Assembly (NCBI GenBank): GCA_017451025.1
Contig: JAFSSM010000046.1
Span: 1 to 64,000 of the forward strand
Direction: 5' to 3'
From: Synergistaceae bacterium
Lineage (GTDB): Bacteria; Synergistota; Synergistia; Synergistales; Aminobacteriaceae
DNA length: 64,000 nucleotides
The position numbers and the translations under genes were made by a program. Position 1 is the first letter of the stretch; each line of letters begins with the position of its first letter. Of the stretch, positions 24,583-33,748 are shown in pieces. The notes beneath the pieces were generated by a model that did not search any database, was not told the DNA's origin, and worked only from the letters and a program-made list of their open reading frames with translations.

Positions 24583-25916
24583 TAACTGAGGAGAGCGAAC
24601 TATTCCAGCTGTTTGCAGTTGACCTGCTTCAAAAGCCTCTGGTGAAAATCAACGGGCGGATAGTTCAGGTAGTGGGGCTTGTCGCGGAATCGCAAGGGCC
24701 TGACGTGAGAGTAGGGGACTTGTGCCACATATGCTTTCGGGACGGTTCACACGAGCTTGACGCTGAGGTTGTAGGCTTCCGTGATGACAGGGTATTATTG
24801 ATGCCGCTCGGGGCACTGCAGGAAGTCGGGCCAGGCTGTGATGTCGTATCAACCAACAGGCCGCTCGAAGTTCCTGTAGGCAATGCTCTACTTGGCCGTG
24901 TGCTGGATGGATTGGGCAATCCAATTGACGATAAGGGGCCGATAGTTGCTGACGATTTCTACCCTCTGTACGCGACTCCTCCGCACCCGTTGAAACGCAA
25001 AATGGTGGATACACCTTTAAGCGTAGGGGTGCGTGTGATTGACGGAATGCTGACGCTCGGAAAAGGGCAGCGTATCGGAATTTTTGCGGGTTCAGGTGTT
25101 GGCAAAAGTACGTTGATGGGAATGATGGCCCGGTACACTACAGCGGACGTAAACGTAATTTCGCTTGTGGGAGAACGCGGACGCGAGGTCAGGGAGTTTA
25201 TCGAGCGGGATCTTGGCCCGGAGGGACTGAAGCGTTCTGTTCTGGTGATAGCGACTTCGGATCAGCCCGCGTTGATTCGTCTCAAGTCAGCGATGACGGC
25301 GACAGCTATTGCCGAGTATTTCCGGGATCAGGGAAAAGATGTTTTGCTGATGATGGACACGGTTACGCGTGTTGCACGTGCCCAGCGCGAGATAGGGCTT
25401 GCGATCGGCGAGCCTCCGGCTACGAGAGGGTACACTCCTTCTGTGTTCGAGATGCTGCCAAGATTACTGGAACGTGCCGGTGCCGGAGAAGTCGGGAGCA
25501 TAACGGGAATCTACACGGTGTTAGTCGATGGCGACGACATGAACGAGCCGGTTGCGGACACTGTGAGGGGTATTCTCGACGGGCATATAGTTCTGTCGCG
25601 AAAAATTGCCGCAAGGAATTTCTACCCGGCTGTGAGCGTTCTGGACAGCGTGAGCCGAGTAATGCCTGTGCTGGTGTCGCGCGAACATTTGGATTCTGCT
25701 GGAAGGGTGAGGGATTTGCTGGCAACATATGCGGAGTCTGAGGACCTTATCAATATCGGTGCGTACAAGACCGGAAGCAATATGCGTGTGGACTGGGCAC
25801 TTTCGAACATGGATGCGGTGAGAAGTTTTCTGTCTCAGCGTGTGGAAGACCCTACGAGTTTTGAGGATACGGATCGGAGATTACTGGAGCTTGCACCGTA
25901 TCCCAGCCAGCAGTGA
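24579..25916 (+). CDS. fliI: Flagellar protein export ATPase FliI
   Basis: A 445-residue rotary ATPase-like protein. Walker A is IFAGSGVGKSTLMGMMARY, Walker B is VLLMMDTVTRVARAQREIG, and the FliI/YscN signature GEPPATRGYTPSVFEMLPRL is intact. It powers and orders substrate delivery to the type III export gate. The ATG overlaps the fliH stop. Downstream, fliJ should follow but is displaced by a toxin-antitoxin pair. Confidence 0.98.
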   Translation: MITEESELFQLFAVDLLQKPLVKINGRIVQVVGLVAESQGPDVRVGDLCHICFRDGSHELDAEVVGFRDDRVLLMPLGALQEVGPGCDVVSTNRPLEVPVGNALLGRVLDGLGNPIDDKGPIVADDFYPLYATPPHPLKRKMVDTPLSVGVRVIDGMLTLGKGQRIGIFAGSGVGKSTLMGMMARYTTADVNVISLVGERGREVREFIERDLGPEGLKRSVLVIATSDQPALIRLKSAMTATAIAEYFRDQGKDVLLMMDTVTRVARAQREIGLAIGEPPATRGYTPSVFEMLPRLLERAGAGEVGSITGIYTVLVDGDDMNEPVADTVRGILDGHIVLSRKIAARNFYPAVSVLDSVSRVMPVLVSREHLDSAGRVRDLLATYAESEDLINIGAYKTGSNMRVDWALSNMDAVRSFLSQRVEDPTSFEDTDRRLLELAPYPSQQ

Positions 25917-25939
25917 GAAATTTTGAAGGAGGAGAAATT

Positions 25940-26221
25940 ATGAGTACAGTTATTCAGATTGAGCCGGAATTGAGCAGTCAGGCAGAGGTAGTGTTGAAGC
26001 AGTTGGGAATGACTTTAAGCGGTGCTATGGATGCGTTTTTGCAGTATGTCATTTCCCGCAAAAAACTTCCTGAAGATCTGCGCAGACCACCTATCCCCTG
26101 CATTGACGATATGACCGAAGAGGAACTTGACGAATTATTTGCTCAGGGGATAGCTGAAATAGAGGCAGGTCATTACTACACAGCTGAAGAAGCCGAACAG
26201 ATGCTTGGAGGAAGTATGTAA
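25940..26221 (+). CDS. RelB/DinJ-type antitoxin inside the flagellar operon
   Basis: A 93-residue protein with an N-terminal ribbon-helix-helix (IQIEPELSSQAEVVLKQLGM then TLSGAMDAFLQYVI), typical of RelB/DinJ antitoxins, and an acidic C-terminal tail that would wrap the toxin. It should bind the partner toxin and DNA to repress its own promoter. AAGGAGGAG precedes the ATG at 25940. It lies 23 bases after fliI and 2 bases before the toxin, so the pair is carried within the flagellar transcript. Confidence 0.85.
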   Translation: MSTVIQIEPELSSQAEVVLKQLGMTLSGAMDAFLQYVISRKKLPEDLRRPPIPCIDDMTEEELDELFAQGIAEIEAGHYYTAEEAEQMLGGSM

Positions 26222-26223
26222 TC

Positions 26224-26532
26224 ATGAATTACAGTATAAGATATTCTTCTGAAGCATTGTTTGAGCTTAAAAAGCTGAAGGAATACATATCACGTAATTT
26301 TGATTCGCCTAAAGCTGCTCAGAATCAGGTTAACCGTATTACTAAGGCTGTAAGTACTCTCGCTATTTTCCCCAAAATACACAGAGAACGCCGTAAAACT
26401 CCGAAAGAAAACGGTATGCGTATATACCCTATCGACAATTATTTGATTTTGTACTCTGTGGATGATGATGAACGAGTTGTGAACATATCACACGTAATTT
26501 ACGGTAAGCGGGATATAGACTCGCTGATCTAG
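26224..26532 (+). CDS. RelE/ParE-superfamily toxin inside the flagellar operon
   Basis: A 102-residue protein with the RelE/ParE layout: beta strand NYSIRYSSEALFELKKL, two helices, then IFPKIHRERRKTPKENGMRI and YPIDNYLILYSVDDDERVVN with a final strand NISHVIYGKRD. ParE-like members poison gyrase and RelE-like members cut mRNA on the ribosome; the sequence does not decide which. It follows the antitoxin by 2 bases. Its stop lies 4 bases before the fliJ ATG, which has no ribosome site of its own, so fliJ translation probably depends on reinitiation after this toxin. Confidence 0.87.
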   Translation: MNYSIRYSSEALFELKKLKEYISRNFDSPKAAQNQVNRITKAVSTLAIFPKIHRERRKTPKENGMRIYPIDNYLILYSVDDDERVVNISHVIYGKRDIDSLI

Positions 26533-26536
26533 CACA

Positions 26537-26986
26537 ATGCAGCAGAGAATCTCAAAGTTCAACCGAATACTGAAAATCCGCGAGGACAGCCGCAAAAACG
26601 AACAGGCAATCTTGGCCGCAGAAAGAAGCGAAGAACGCGCCGTCCTCTCCCACATCTCACAGCTCGAGGGCGAGAAGAAACAGGCAATACTCGACTTCAG
26701 CACAGCAGGGACTCAGACGGTCTCGGCAAATGATTTGTGGTTTCAGCGGCAGTTCATCGACGCAATAGACTCGGACATAACGAGGGGCAAAAGTTCTCTC
26801 GCCGAAGTCAGAACGAGAATTGCAGGCACAGAAGCAAGGTTAGTTGAGCGTCATAAAGACGTTCGCATAATGGAGACGTATATAGACCACCTGAAAGAAG
26901 AGAGTTTCCAGGAACAGCTGGGGATAGAACAGAATGAACTTGATGACGTGGCTACAACACATTTTTCACGAAAAGGAGGCTATTAA
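26537..26986 (+). CDS. fliJ: Flagellar export chaperone FliJ
   Basis: A 149-residue, almost entirely helical coiled-coil protein with the FliJ start QQRISKFNRILKIREDSRKN and many heptads. FliJ sits in the FliI ring and links it to the export gate. Position in the operon after fliI supports the call, though a toxin-antitoxin pair intervenes. No Shine-Dalgarno sequence precedes the ATG; coupling to the toxin gene stop four bases upstream is inferred. Confidence 0.85.
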   Translation: MQQRISKFNRILKIREDSRKNEQAILAAERSEERAVLSHISQLEGEKKQAILDFSTAGTQTVSANDLWFQRQFIDAIDSDITRGKSSLAEVRTRIAGTEARLVERHKDVRIMETYIDHLKEESFQEQLGIEQNELDDVATTHFSRKGGY

Positions 26987-26989
26987 TTT

Positions 26990-27568
26990 ATGGGTCCGAA
27001 CTTAACCAATATTACACGAGTACTGAGCCGCATTGAGGAGATTAATCACCGCATAATGCCAGACCTGTATCACGCTCAGCACACAGCACCCCTCAAGAGC
27101 AAATTCGTCGAGGTCATGAACGAAGTGCAGAGTGCAGGGCGCAAAACCAGAAGCAGCACGACTCTGGCCGCCGGCAAAACCAGCTACACCGAGCTTCAGG
27201 ACGTGATAGACAGCTGTGCAGAAAAGTACAACGTCGATAATGAGCTTATCCGCGCAATGATTCAGGTCGAATCCGGCTGGAACACTGAGGCCGTCTCCAA
27301 TAAGGGAGCGCAGGGACTTATGCAGCTTATGCCCAGAACTGCGGCTATGCTCGGAGTAACAGACCCGTTTGACCCCGAACAGAATATAGAGGGCGGCGTA
27401 AGATATATTTCCGACCTCACCGATAAATACAGAGGGGATATAGAGAAGGCGTTAGCGGCCTACAACGCAGGCCCGGCACGCGTAGACTCGGGGAATATCC
27501 CGGAAGTGTCAAGGCGTTACGTGAAAAATATCATGTCGATTTACCGCAAACTTAGGGAGATGAGCTAA
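26990..27568 (+). CDS. Lytic transglycosylase in the flagellar operon
   Basis: A 192-residue protein with a C-terminal SLT (soluble lytic transglycosylase) domain: the catalytic Glu is in IQVESGWNTEAVSNKGAQGL, followed by MQLMPRTAAMLGV and ALAAYNAGPARV. These enzymes cleave peptidoglycan to let the flagellar rod pass. It has no signal peptide, so export through the flagellar apparatus, as for FlgJ, is likely. The first 60 residues have no recognised domain and could bind the rod. AAAAGGAGG precedes the ATG; the gene follows fliJ by 3 bases. Confidence 0.9.
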   Translation: MGPNLTNITRVLSRIEEINHRIMPDLYHAQHTAPLKSKFVEVMNEVQSAGRKTRSSTTLAAGKTSYTELQDVIDSCAEKYNVDNELIRAMIQVESGWNTEAVSNKGAQGLMQLMPRTAAMLGVTDPFDPEQNIEGGVRYISDLTDKYRGDIEKALAAYNAGPARVDSGNIPEVSRRYVKNIMSIYRKLREMS

Positions 27569-27572
27569 AGCA

Positions 27573-28271
27573 ATGGCAGAAGAAAGACCAGCAGCACAAA
27601 ACGCGGATGCACCGTCCGAACCTGTAATAGTCCGCCGCAAAAAGAAGAAGAAGGGCATGGGCAAATTAACGTTCTTCTTCTGGCTGTTGCTGCTTGCGCT
27701 CGGAACTGCTACGGGAATGCACCTGTCCGGAATTTGGGACGGAAGGCCGTTATTCTGGACGATAGTTCCCAAAATTCCGTACTTCGGGCCTCAGCTCGCA
27801 GAGTTCTTCAACGTCCCGGAGTTTTACGCCCTGAGCACTGGAGAACGTCGGGCAGTAGAGCTTGAGCAGTGGCAGAGGAGGCTTGACGCTCTGGAGCGTT
27901 CACTTGAGAGCCGGGACATTGCCCGCATGGAGGTCTACGAGAACAGGGAGCTTGCACTTGTGGAATTGTCGCGCGATGTGGCCAGAAGACGGCGCAGACT
28001 CGCGGCAGAAGAAGCAGCTCAGGCTTCGCAGGAAGGGGACGGTCCGACCGAGACCGAGCAGGAGCTTATCAATCAGGTAGCCAGAACTTACCGTGAAATG
28101 TCTGCCCGAAACGCCGCCGCAATAATTGAGCAGCTCCGCGACCCTATGGCCGTAGAATTGTTGATGAGGCTTCCGAATGATGCCAGGGCCTCGATCATGG
28201 GGAAGCTGAAGCCAGCGAAGGCCGCAAGAATCACCGAGCTGATGTCTATAGCCCGCAACAACAACCGTTAG
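27573..28271 (+). CDS. MotE-like protein with MgtE N-domain
   Basis: A 232-residue protein with a basic cytoplasmic start (VRRKKKKKGMGK), one membrane segment near residues 32-50, a coiled coil near 90-155, and a C-terminal MgtE-N-like domain (MSARNAAAIIEQLRDPMAVE, LMRLPNDARASIMGKLKPAK) that resembles the FliG middle domain. This matches MotE, a periplasmic chaperone for the stator protein MotC in other flagellated bacteria. Its place among basal-body genes supports a flagellar role. Confidence 0.8.
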   Translation: MAEERPAAQNADAPSEPVIVRRKKKKKGMGKLTFFFWLLLLALGTATGMHLSGIWDGRPLFWTIVPKIPYFGPQLAEFFNVPEFYALSTGERRAVELEQWQRRLDALERSLESRDIARMEVYENRELALVELSRDVARRRRRLAAEEAAQASQEGDGPTETEQELINQVARTYREMSARNAAAIIEQLRDPMAVELLMRLPNDARASIMGKLKPAKAARITELMSIARNNNR

Positions 28272-28284
28272 GAGGCATTATTGA

Positions 28285-29958
28285 ATGGCAACTGATATAC
28301 TCGCATCCCTCCAGACTCTAATAGATACAAGTACACCGCAGAATATTATGCAGACACAGCCCGCAGAATCTCAGGCGAAACCGGGACTTTTTGCGGCACT
28401 TGTCGCCGAATGCATGGAGACCGTGCAGGACACCGAAACACTTCCTGAACTGCTTATGCCGCTTGAAACTGAGGCACAGCCGGAGACGGAAGAGCAGACC
28501 TTCACGTTCAACGGGAATAATACTTTTGGGCAATCGGTGCTGGAGATTCTCGCCAACACTCAGGAACAGCCCGAAGAACTCGTGCCAGAAACCGAAGAGC
28601 CTTTGCCAGAAGCAACAGAAGGAGACGCGGTTATCTGGCCGGAGGATAAGCCGGAAGAACCTGAAGCCGGAAATTTTGCGGAACTTAAGCAGGCAGTGAG
28701 CGACATCAAGGATTTTGCGCGTGAGAAGCTGAGTGAGATTGAGCTTCCTGTTGAGGAAATTGTGGAGGAAGTTATCACCGACGATGTCCTGGCCAAGATT
28801 CCGGACGCAATGCGCGAGGAAATCAGCCAAGTCATCAACGACGTTGCTGGCGCACTGAAGCAGGAGGACGGCACAGAACCTCAGCCAGTGATGCAGATGC
28901 TTTCTGCACTCAACGAGCGAATAGCCGTCCCGAAAGCTGAGTCCAAGCCCGCAGAAAATCCGGACAACTCTGATGAACAGGAAGAGTCTGACGTTCAGGA
29001 TGAGACTTCCGAAATACCGGAAAATATCACCGAACTTGCAGGTCTTGCTGGAGTCACGAACATTCAGGCTCAGCCCGTGCAGTCAGAGGCTCCGGAAACG
29101 CAGGAACAGCCCGACGTTCTAGAAGCTCCGGCCCGCCAGGTTCGCCCTTCACGTCAAGTCCGCACAGAACAGCCCGAAGCAGAGAAAGCCCCTGAAGAAT
29201 CACAGAATGCTCCGGAATCTCAGGAGACCCGCACGAATTTCCGTGAAGTCCTCGCGAACAGAAACACAGAGCATGAAACTTCAGAGCAGGATACTTCTGG
29301 CGAGGGACAGGGACAGCGTCAGAATCAGGATAATCATTCGGATTCACGCAATACATCACAGCGTTTACGCACCGATACACGCAGAGTTGATTCGCGCACC
29401 CAGAATGAGCGCACAGCTCCTCAGTCTTCGACGCACAGGACGGAATCTCGTTCGGACTTCGCATCATACTTTGAGGGAGTGCTAACTAGCAGAAGGACAG
29501 CTTCGAGGACTTCTCCGCTTCCGCTGGATCTGAGAGGCACCGAGAATTTCACTCAGGCTACGGCTATCCGCGACGGCATCACTAATGTTGTGAGGTTCAT
29601 ACGCGCTGACGGACTCCAGAAGGCCCGCGTTGTGGTTGACCCTCCTGCGCTCGGAAGAATTTCTGTTGAGCTTACTTCGGGGACTTCGGGGGTTGAAGCA
29701 TCAATTAAAGTATCTAGCGAGCAAATCCGACAATTGGTGCAAGACCAACTATCACAATTACGCATGAATTTATCCCAGCAGGGAGTCCAAGTTGCTGAGT
29801 TCACAGTAGATGTTCAGCAGGACAACTCGGGTCAGCAGCAGAACCCTCAGCAGCAACAGCAGGGAATGCTGAATTTCGGGAGCGGGATTGACGATGACGA
29901 CGAGACCGAAGATTTCCGCGTAGACCTGGAGGAAGGACTGCTTTACTGGGTGGCATAG
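28285..29958 (+). CDS. fliK: Flagellar hook-length control protein FliK
   Basis: A 557-residue protein with a long acidic, Pro- and Gln-rich low-complexity region (about residues 20-400) and a conserved C-terminal Flg_hook domain (KARVVVDPPALGRISVELTS, QDQLSQLRMNLSQQGVQVAE). FliK is the exported ruler that sets hook length and switches export specificity. The long disordered part fits the ruler function and its length (557 against about 400 in enterics) may match the large hook protein encoded nearby. The tail has a Gln-rich run coded by CAG/CAA triplets. Confidence 0.92.
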   Translation: MATDILASLQTLIDTSTPQNIMQTQPAESQAKPGLFAALVAECMETVQDTETLPELLMPLETEAQPETEEQTFTFNGNNTFGQSVLEILANTQEQPEELVPETEEPLPEATEGDAVIWPEDKPEEPEAGNFAELKQAVSDIKDFAREKLSEIELPVEEIVEEVITDDVLAKIPDAMREEISQVINDVAGALKQEDGTEPQPVMQMLSALNERIAVPKAESKPAENPDNSDEQEESDVQDETSEIPENITELAGLAGVTNIQAQPVQSEAPETQEQPDVLEAPARQVRPSRQVRTEQPEAEKAPEESQNAPESQETRTNFREVLANRNTEHETSEQDTSGEGQGQRQNQDNHSDSRNTSQRLRTDTRRVDSRTQNERTAPQSSTHRTESRSDFASYFEGVLTSRRTASRTSPLPLDLRGTENFTQATAIRDGITNVVRFIRADGLQKARVVVDPPALGRISVELTSGTSGVEASIKVSSEQIRQLVQDQLSQLRMNLSQQGVQVAEFTVDVQQDNSGQQQNPQQQQQGMLNFGSGIDDDDETEDFRVDLEEGLLYWVA

Positions 29959-29971
29959 AGGAGGGGAAGAT

Positions 29972-30436
29972 ATGCCCGTAACAGACGTAAATAATTACAC
30001 AAACCTCGCTAATATATCGACGACAAACAGCACAACAAGTACATCTTCAGCTTCAGCCGTAACGAATGCGACAAACGACACTCTCGGAAAAGATGCATTC
30101 TTGAAGCTGTTAATTGCGGAGCTGTCGAATCAGGACCCGTTGAACCCGATGGAGGACAGGGAATTTGTCTCACAGATGGCTACATTCTCGAGCCTTGAGC
30201 AGATGCAGAACATGAACAAGACTCTTGAATCGATGGCAGAGGCTAACAAGTTCAGCGCGGTGCAGTACATCGGCAAGGCTATAGCGTTTACTAAGGGTGA
30301 AGGCGAAGAGGCGGCGCAGACCGTAGCAGTTGTGAATCACGTGTGGTTTGACCCGAACGGCAAGACCATTCTCGACACAACGGAAGGCGAAGTAGACCTC
30401 GAAGATGTTGAAGGCGTAAGCGATATAAGCGCATAA
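29972..30436 (+). CDS. flgD: Flagellar hook assembly protein FlgD
   Basis: A 154-residue FlgD with the conserved N-terminal domain KDAFLKLLIAELSNQDPLNP, MEDREFVSQMATFSSLEQMQ. It is a hook cap needed for polymerising FlgE. It is shorter than enteric FlgD (about 230 residues): the C-terminal Tudor/FnIII-like part is reduced. A Ser/Thr-rich stretch precedes the core. GAGGGGAAG precedes the ATG. About 117 bases without a clear gene separate it from flgE. Confidence 0.93.
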   Translation: MPVTDVNNYTNLANISTTNSTTSTSSASAVTNATNDTLGKDAFLKLLIAELSNQDPLNPMEDREFVSQMATFSSLEQMQNMNKTLESMAEANKFSAVQYIGKAIAFTKGEGEEAAQTVAVVNHVWFDPNGKTILDTTEGEVDLEDVEGVSDISA

Positions 30437-30553
30437 GGGACAAGCGAAAAGAAAATTGCTCTCACGGATGAGGCATTAAGGCAGGAAGCAGGAAGAACGC
30501 CCGCCGACAGAAAATAATTAAGCGCAAAATGCGCAGAAAGGACAACAGAGGAC

Positions 30554-33112
30554 ATGCTAAGGTCATTATTCACAGCAGTAACGGGTGTTCGTGCTCACCA
30601 GACGATGCTCGACGTAACGGGCAATAACATATCCAACGCAAACACGACCGGCTTCAAGAAGGACAACACGATATTTGCGGACCTGATGTATCAGGCGAAC
30701 AAGTACGCATCAGGTGCCGGAGATTCACGCGGAGGCATCAACCCTGCGCAGGTAGGTTTGGGCGTAAGTGTCTCAGCGATTGAGACGATACACACTCAGG
30801 GTTCCGGACAGTTCACGGGGAATAATTCCGACATGATGATTCAGGATAAGGGCTTCTTCGTGTACCGTGAAGGGACTCAGGAACTCTACAGCCGTTCGGG
30901 GGCGTGTGTTCTCGACGGAAACAGCGATATGGTCATGTCAGGTTCGGGCTACAAGCTGCAGGGTTACGAGATGGAGCTTCAGCCGGCAAGCGGAGATTAT
31001 CAGCAGGCCGCAGAGTTATCGACGGTGAACATTCCGCTTGGCCAGAAGATAGACGCTAAGGCGACAACTCAGGTTGATTACCAGTGCAACCTTAACAGCG
31101 AGAGCGACGCGTACCTGCCCTATGGTTTCGCGGATCTGCCTTTCAACGCTCTGGCGGGCTGGAAGAACAACAGCAACGGTACGGCTGTGATCGACATGAA
31201 CGGCACGGAGTACGAGATGAGCTTTACGTCAACGGGCGTGAAGTCAGCCGCTGCGGTCTACAATGACGGCGATGCTGGTGCGAACGCTGGAACAGGCATA
31301 AATTACTTGAACATCGACATCGTCAACAGCGGAGCAACTACTACGCTTACGTTTGACATGATTGATGTGGACAAGGACTCAGGGCTTCCAGTCCTGAACC
31401 TCCCGCGCATCGACACAAACGATATGACGAGCGGAACTCCCGCAGTTGTTATGACTACAACGCCTACTGTCCCGGCAACAAACGGATTCGTGGGGTGGAT
31501 TGCTTCTGACGGAATTACGTTTGTCGATGCGGCCTCAACTTTGCCTGCAGTGGGCGAGGACACAAGCGGTTATCTGCCGGTCTATGAGTTTCCCGGAAAG
31601 AATCCTCCGCAGTATTTCGCTGTCGAGTATGACGACAATAGCGGCGCAATGAGATTCCGCGAAGTCGAATACACGCCTGCTAACCCCGGCGATCCAATCG
31701 ATTCGACAACTTCAACAAATATAAGCGTTAGGGCGGCTGTCTTCACCTACAACTTGAAGGACAACATGAACTACACGAACTTCCAGCTCAAAGGCTCTCC
31801 CAGCGAGAACAACGTCCCGCCGGAAGCTATGACCAACAACGAAGTTACGTACAACTTTGTTGCGGAGTTCGACGAGAGCACAACGAGAGGCAGCAACGAC
31901 ATTTCGAGTCTGGGGCAGACGCAGTCAAAGATGAAGCTGTGGTATTACGGCTACTGCAACGACGATATTGCTGCAGGAACTCCGGCTACGCTCAACGCAA
32001 ATGCTGTCCAGAAAATGCACAGGCTTGACGCTCTCGTAAACTTCAACGCAGACGGCTCATTTGAGTCCGTAGAGTGGGAGACAGCAGACGGCGAAGCTCC
32101 CGCAGGCTATCACATCGATAACTGGACTTCACAGGTCGGCAACCCGCCTGTCGCTACACCGGTAGGCCCGAACTTCCAGATAGCAGTAGGTTCAGCCAGT
32201 GCAGGCAGCAGCTTGAAGGATACCCTGAATTTCAAGCAGGCTAAGGACATCGACAGTCCCGGCTCTCTCGATGATGACGGCCTCTGGAAGACAGCAGGCA
32301 CGACATATCAGGGCGGCTTCCACTCCACGAAGTGCACCATCTATGACGACAACGGCAAGACTCACACGCTCGAAGTTACGTTCAAGAAGCTCACGGAGAA
32401 CCGCTGGAGGTGGGAGGCGTTCCTCGTCGAGAAGGACGAAGATTCAGGAGAGGATAAGCTCGTCAATATCATCCCTGAGCCTCATTCAGGAGAAATTGAG
32501 TTTGACGGCTCAGGCAGAATCAGCAACGCTATATCCGACAGCACAGATGGTCAGAGACGCGGCGACGGCAACGACAGATTCCCCAACGCTGAAGTAGAGA
32601 TCTCTATCCCGTTCAGCTTGAATGGCCAGCCCAACAGCGTAGTTACCCTCAACTTCGGCGGCGGAGTAGGCAAGGGCGGAGAGAATATCGACGGAGTTAC
32701 GCAGTTTGCCTCCGAGACCACAACGAAGCCCATCTATCAGGACGGTTACACGATGGGAGTCCTGAAGAACTACTCAGTGGCAGTAGACGGCGTAATCACC
32801 GGAAGCTACGATAACGGCGTGAACATTCCGCTCTATCGTGTGGCACTCGCTACATTCGCGAACGAGCAGGGCCTCGAGAAAGTCGGCAACACTATGTTCC
32901 GCGCAACGGTCAACTCCGGAAACGCAAACATCGACGGAGCAACCACAAACGGCAAAGGCTCCATCATGTCGCAGTACGTCGAAATGTCCAACGTTGACCT
33001 GACGGAAGAGTTTACGCACCTCATCATTGCTCAGAGGGGCTTCCAGGCAAACACCAGAGTCGTAACGGTGAGCGACCAGATTCTTGAAGAGGTAGTCAAC
33101 CTCAAGAGGTAA
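30554..33112 (+). CDS. flgE: Flagellar hook protein FlgE, unusually large
   Basis: An 852-residue hook protein, about twice the enteric length of roughly 400. The N-terminal rod motif (TAVTGVRAHQTMLDVTGNNI, SNANTTGFKKD) and the C-terminal EMSNVDLTEEFTHLIIAQRG, FQANTRVVTVSDQILEEVVN are canonical and form the D0 core. The extra length is in the middle (about residues 180-650), rich in Thr, Asn, Asp and Gly, which would form outward-facing domains of the hook. It is the last gene of the operon in this window and is followed by a strong terminator. Confidence 0.96.
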   Translation: MLRSLFTAVTGVRAHQTMLDVTGNNISNANTTGFKKDNTIFADLMYQANKYASGAGDSRGGINPAQVGLGVSVSAIETIHTQGSGQFTGNNSDMMIQDKGFFVYREGTQELYSRSGACVLDGNSDMVMSGSGYKLQGYEMELQPASGDYQQAAELSTVNIPLGQKIDAKATTQVDYQCNLNSESDAYLPYGFADLPFNALAGWKNNSNGTAVIDMNGTEYEMSFTSTGVKSAAAVYNDGDAGANAGTGINYLNIDIVNSGATTTLTFDMIDVDKDSGLPVLNLPRIDTNDMTSGTPAVVMTTTPTVPATNGFVGWIASDGITFVDAASTLPAVGEDTSGYLPVYEFPGKNPPQYFAVEYDDNSGAMRFREVEYTPANPGDPIDSTTSTNISVRAAVFTYNLKDNMNYTNFQLKGSPSENNVPPEAMTNNEVTYNFVAEFDESTTRGSNDISSLGQTQSKMKLWYYGYCNDDIAAGTPATLNANAVQKMHRLDALVNFNADGSFESVEWETADGEAPAGYHIDNWTSQVGNPPVATPVGPNFQIAVGSASAGSSLKDTLNFKQAKDIDSPGSLDDDGLWKTAGTTYQGGFHSTKCTIYDDNGKTHTLEVTFKKLTENRWRWEAFLVEKDEDSGEDKLVNIIPEPHSGEIEFDGSGRISNAISDSTDGQRRGDGNDRFPNAEVEISIPFSLNGQPNSVVTLNFGGGVGKGGENIDGVTQFASETTTKPIYQDGYTMGVLKNYSVAVDGVITGSYDNGVNIPLYRVALATFANEQGLEKVGNTMFRATVNSGNANIDGATTNGKGSIMSQYVEMSNVDLTEEFTHLIIAQRGFQANTRVVTVSDQILEEVVNLKR

Positions 33113-33128
33113 TACAGCATAAAATAAT

Positions 33129-33162
33129 CCCCCAGCTCATTCAGGGCAGGGGGAATTTTTTT
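33129..33162 (+). terminator. Intrinsic terminator after flgE
   Basis: CCCCC (33129-33133) pairs with GGGGG (33149-33153), extended by flanking ATT/AAT, and is followed by seven T residues (33156-33162). Confidence 0.85.
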
Positions 33163-33170
33163 GTCCTCAG

Positions 33171-33746
33171 TTAATCGTAATCAGCGTCAAAGGCGTGATT
33201 GCGGCGTTCTATCTCCGACTTCGTGGGCTTCACCTCGACGTAGCTCGCCGCGTTGTTTATCACGAACCACAGCCCGCCGTCAAACTCCTTCACCCACAAA
33301 TACCTTAAGCTGTCTGCTCCCGAACTCCTTAGCGGCACCCGCAGGTACGTGCTCTCACGCACAGCCTTTCCCGAGAACATCAGCTTGAAGTCTTCAGGAT
33401 TCATCGCGTAGTCGTTCTCCGGTGATGAGCCTTCCGCAAAACTCCTGAAGATATGCTGATAGTCGGGATTCTTCAGCCTTTCCGCAAACGTAGAGTAGTA
33501 CTGCGAGCGGTCTATCGGTGTCTCCGAACGCAGAGCATACCTCAGCATTTTTCCGCCCTCGTCGCGGGTGTCCTCGTTGATGTACGCAAACACCGCCTCA
33601 AAATACATCTTCACCGCTCCCTCGTAGGTCTTGGCCTCTGTCTGGTACTTGGCCTTGAACTCCCTGTAGGTCTTGGGCAGTTCAGCAAACGCAGAGGCAG
33701 TCAGCGCAAACACAAGCACAACTGCCAAAAATATACGCTTCATCAT
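33171..33746 (-). CDS. Exported protein of unknown function (possibly DUF6935-like)
   Basis: A 191-residue protein with a clear signal peptide (MMKRIFLAVVLVFALTASAF, cleavage near AFA-ELPK). The mature part begins LPKTYREFKAKYQTEAKT and includes AVKMYFEAVFAYINEDTRDE. It vaguely recalls the small exported DUF6935 group, but this is from memory and unsure. The ATG at 33746 is chosen because AAGGGA lies eight bases before it; it lies 2 bases after the stop of the upstream exported protein. The two form an operon on the minus strand. Confidence 0.75.
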   Translation of the reverse strand: MMKRIFLAVVLVFALTASAFAELPKTYREFKAKYQTEAKTYEGAVKMYFEAVFAYINEDTRDEGGKMLRYALRSETPIDRSQYYSTFAERLKNPDYQHIFRSFAEGSSPENDYAMNPEDFKLMFSGKAVRESTYLRVPLRSSGADSLRYLWVKEFDGGLWFVINNAASYVEVKPTKSEIERRNHAFDADYD

Positions 33747-33748
33747 TA

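Noticed and set aside
29840-29866. CAG/CAA triplet run in fliK as another phase-variable repeat
   Set aside because: Units are three bases long and imperfect, so changes would only alter the number of Gln residues, not the frame.
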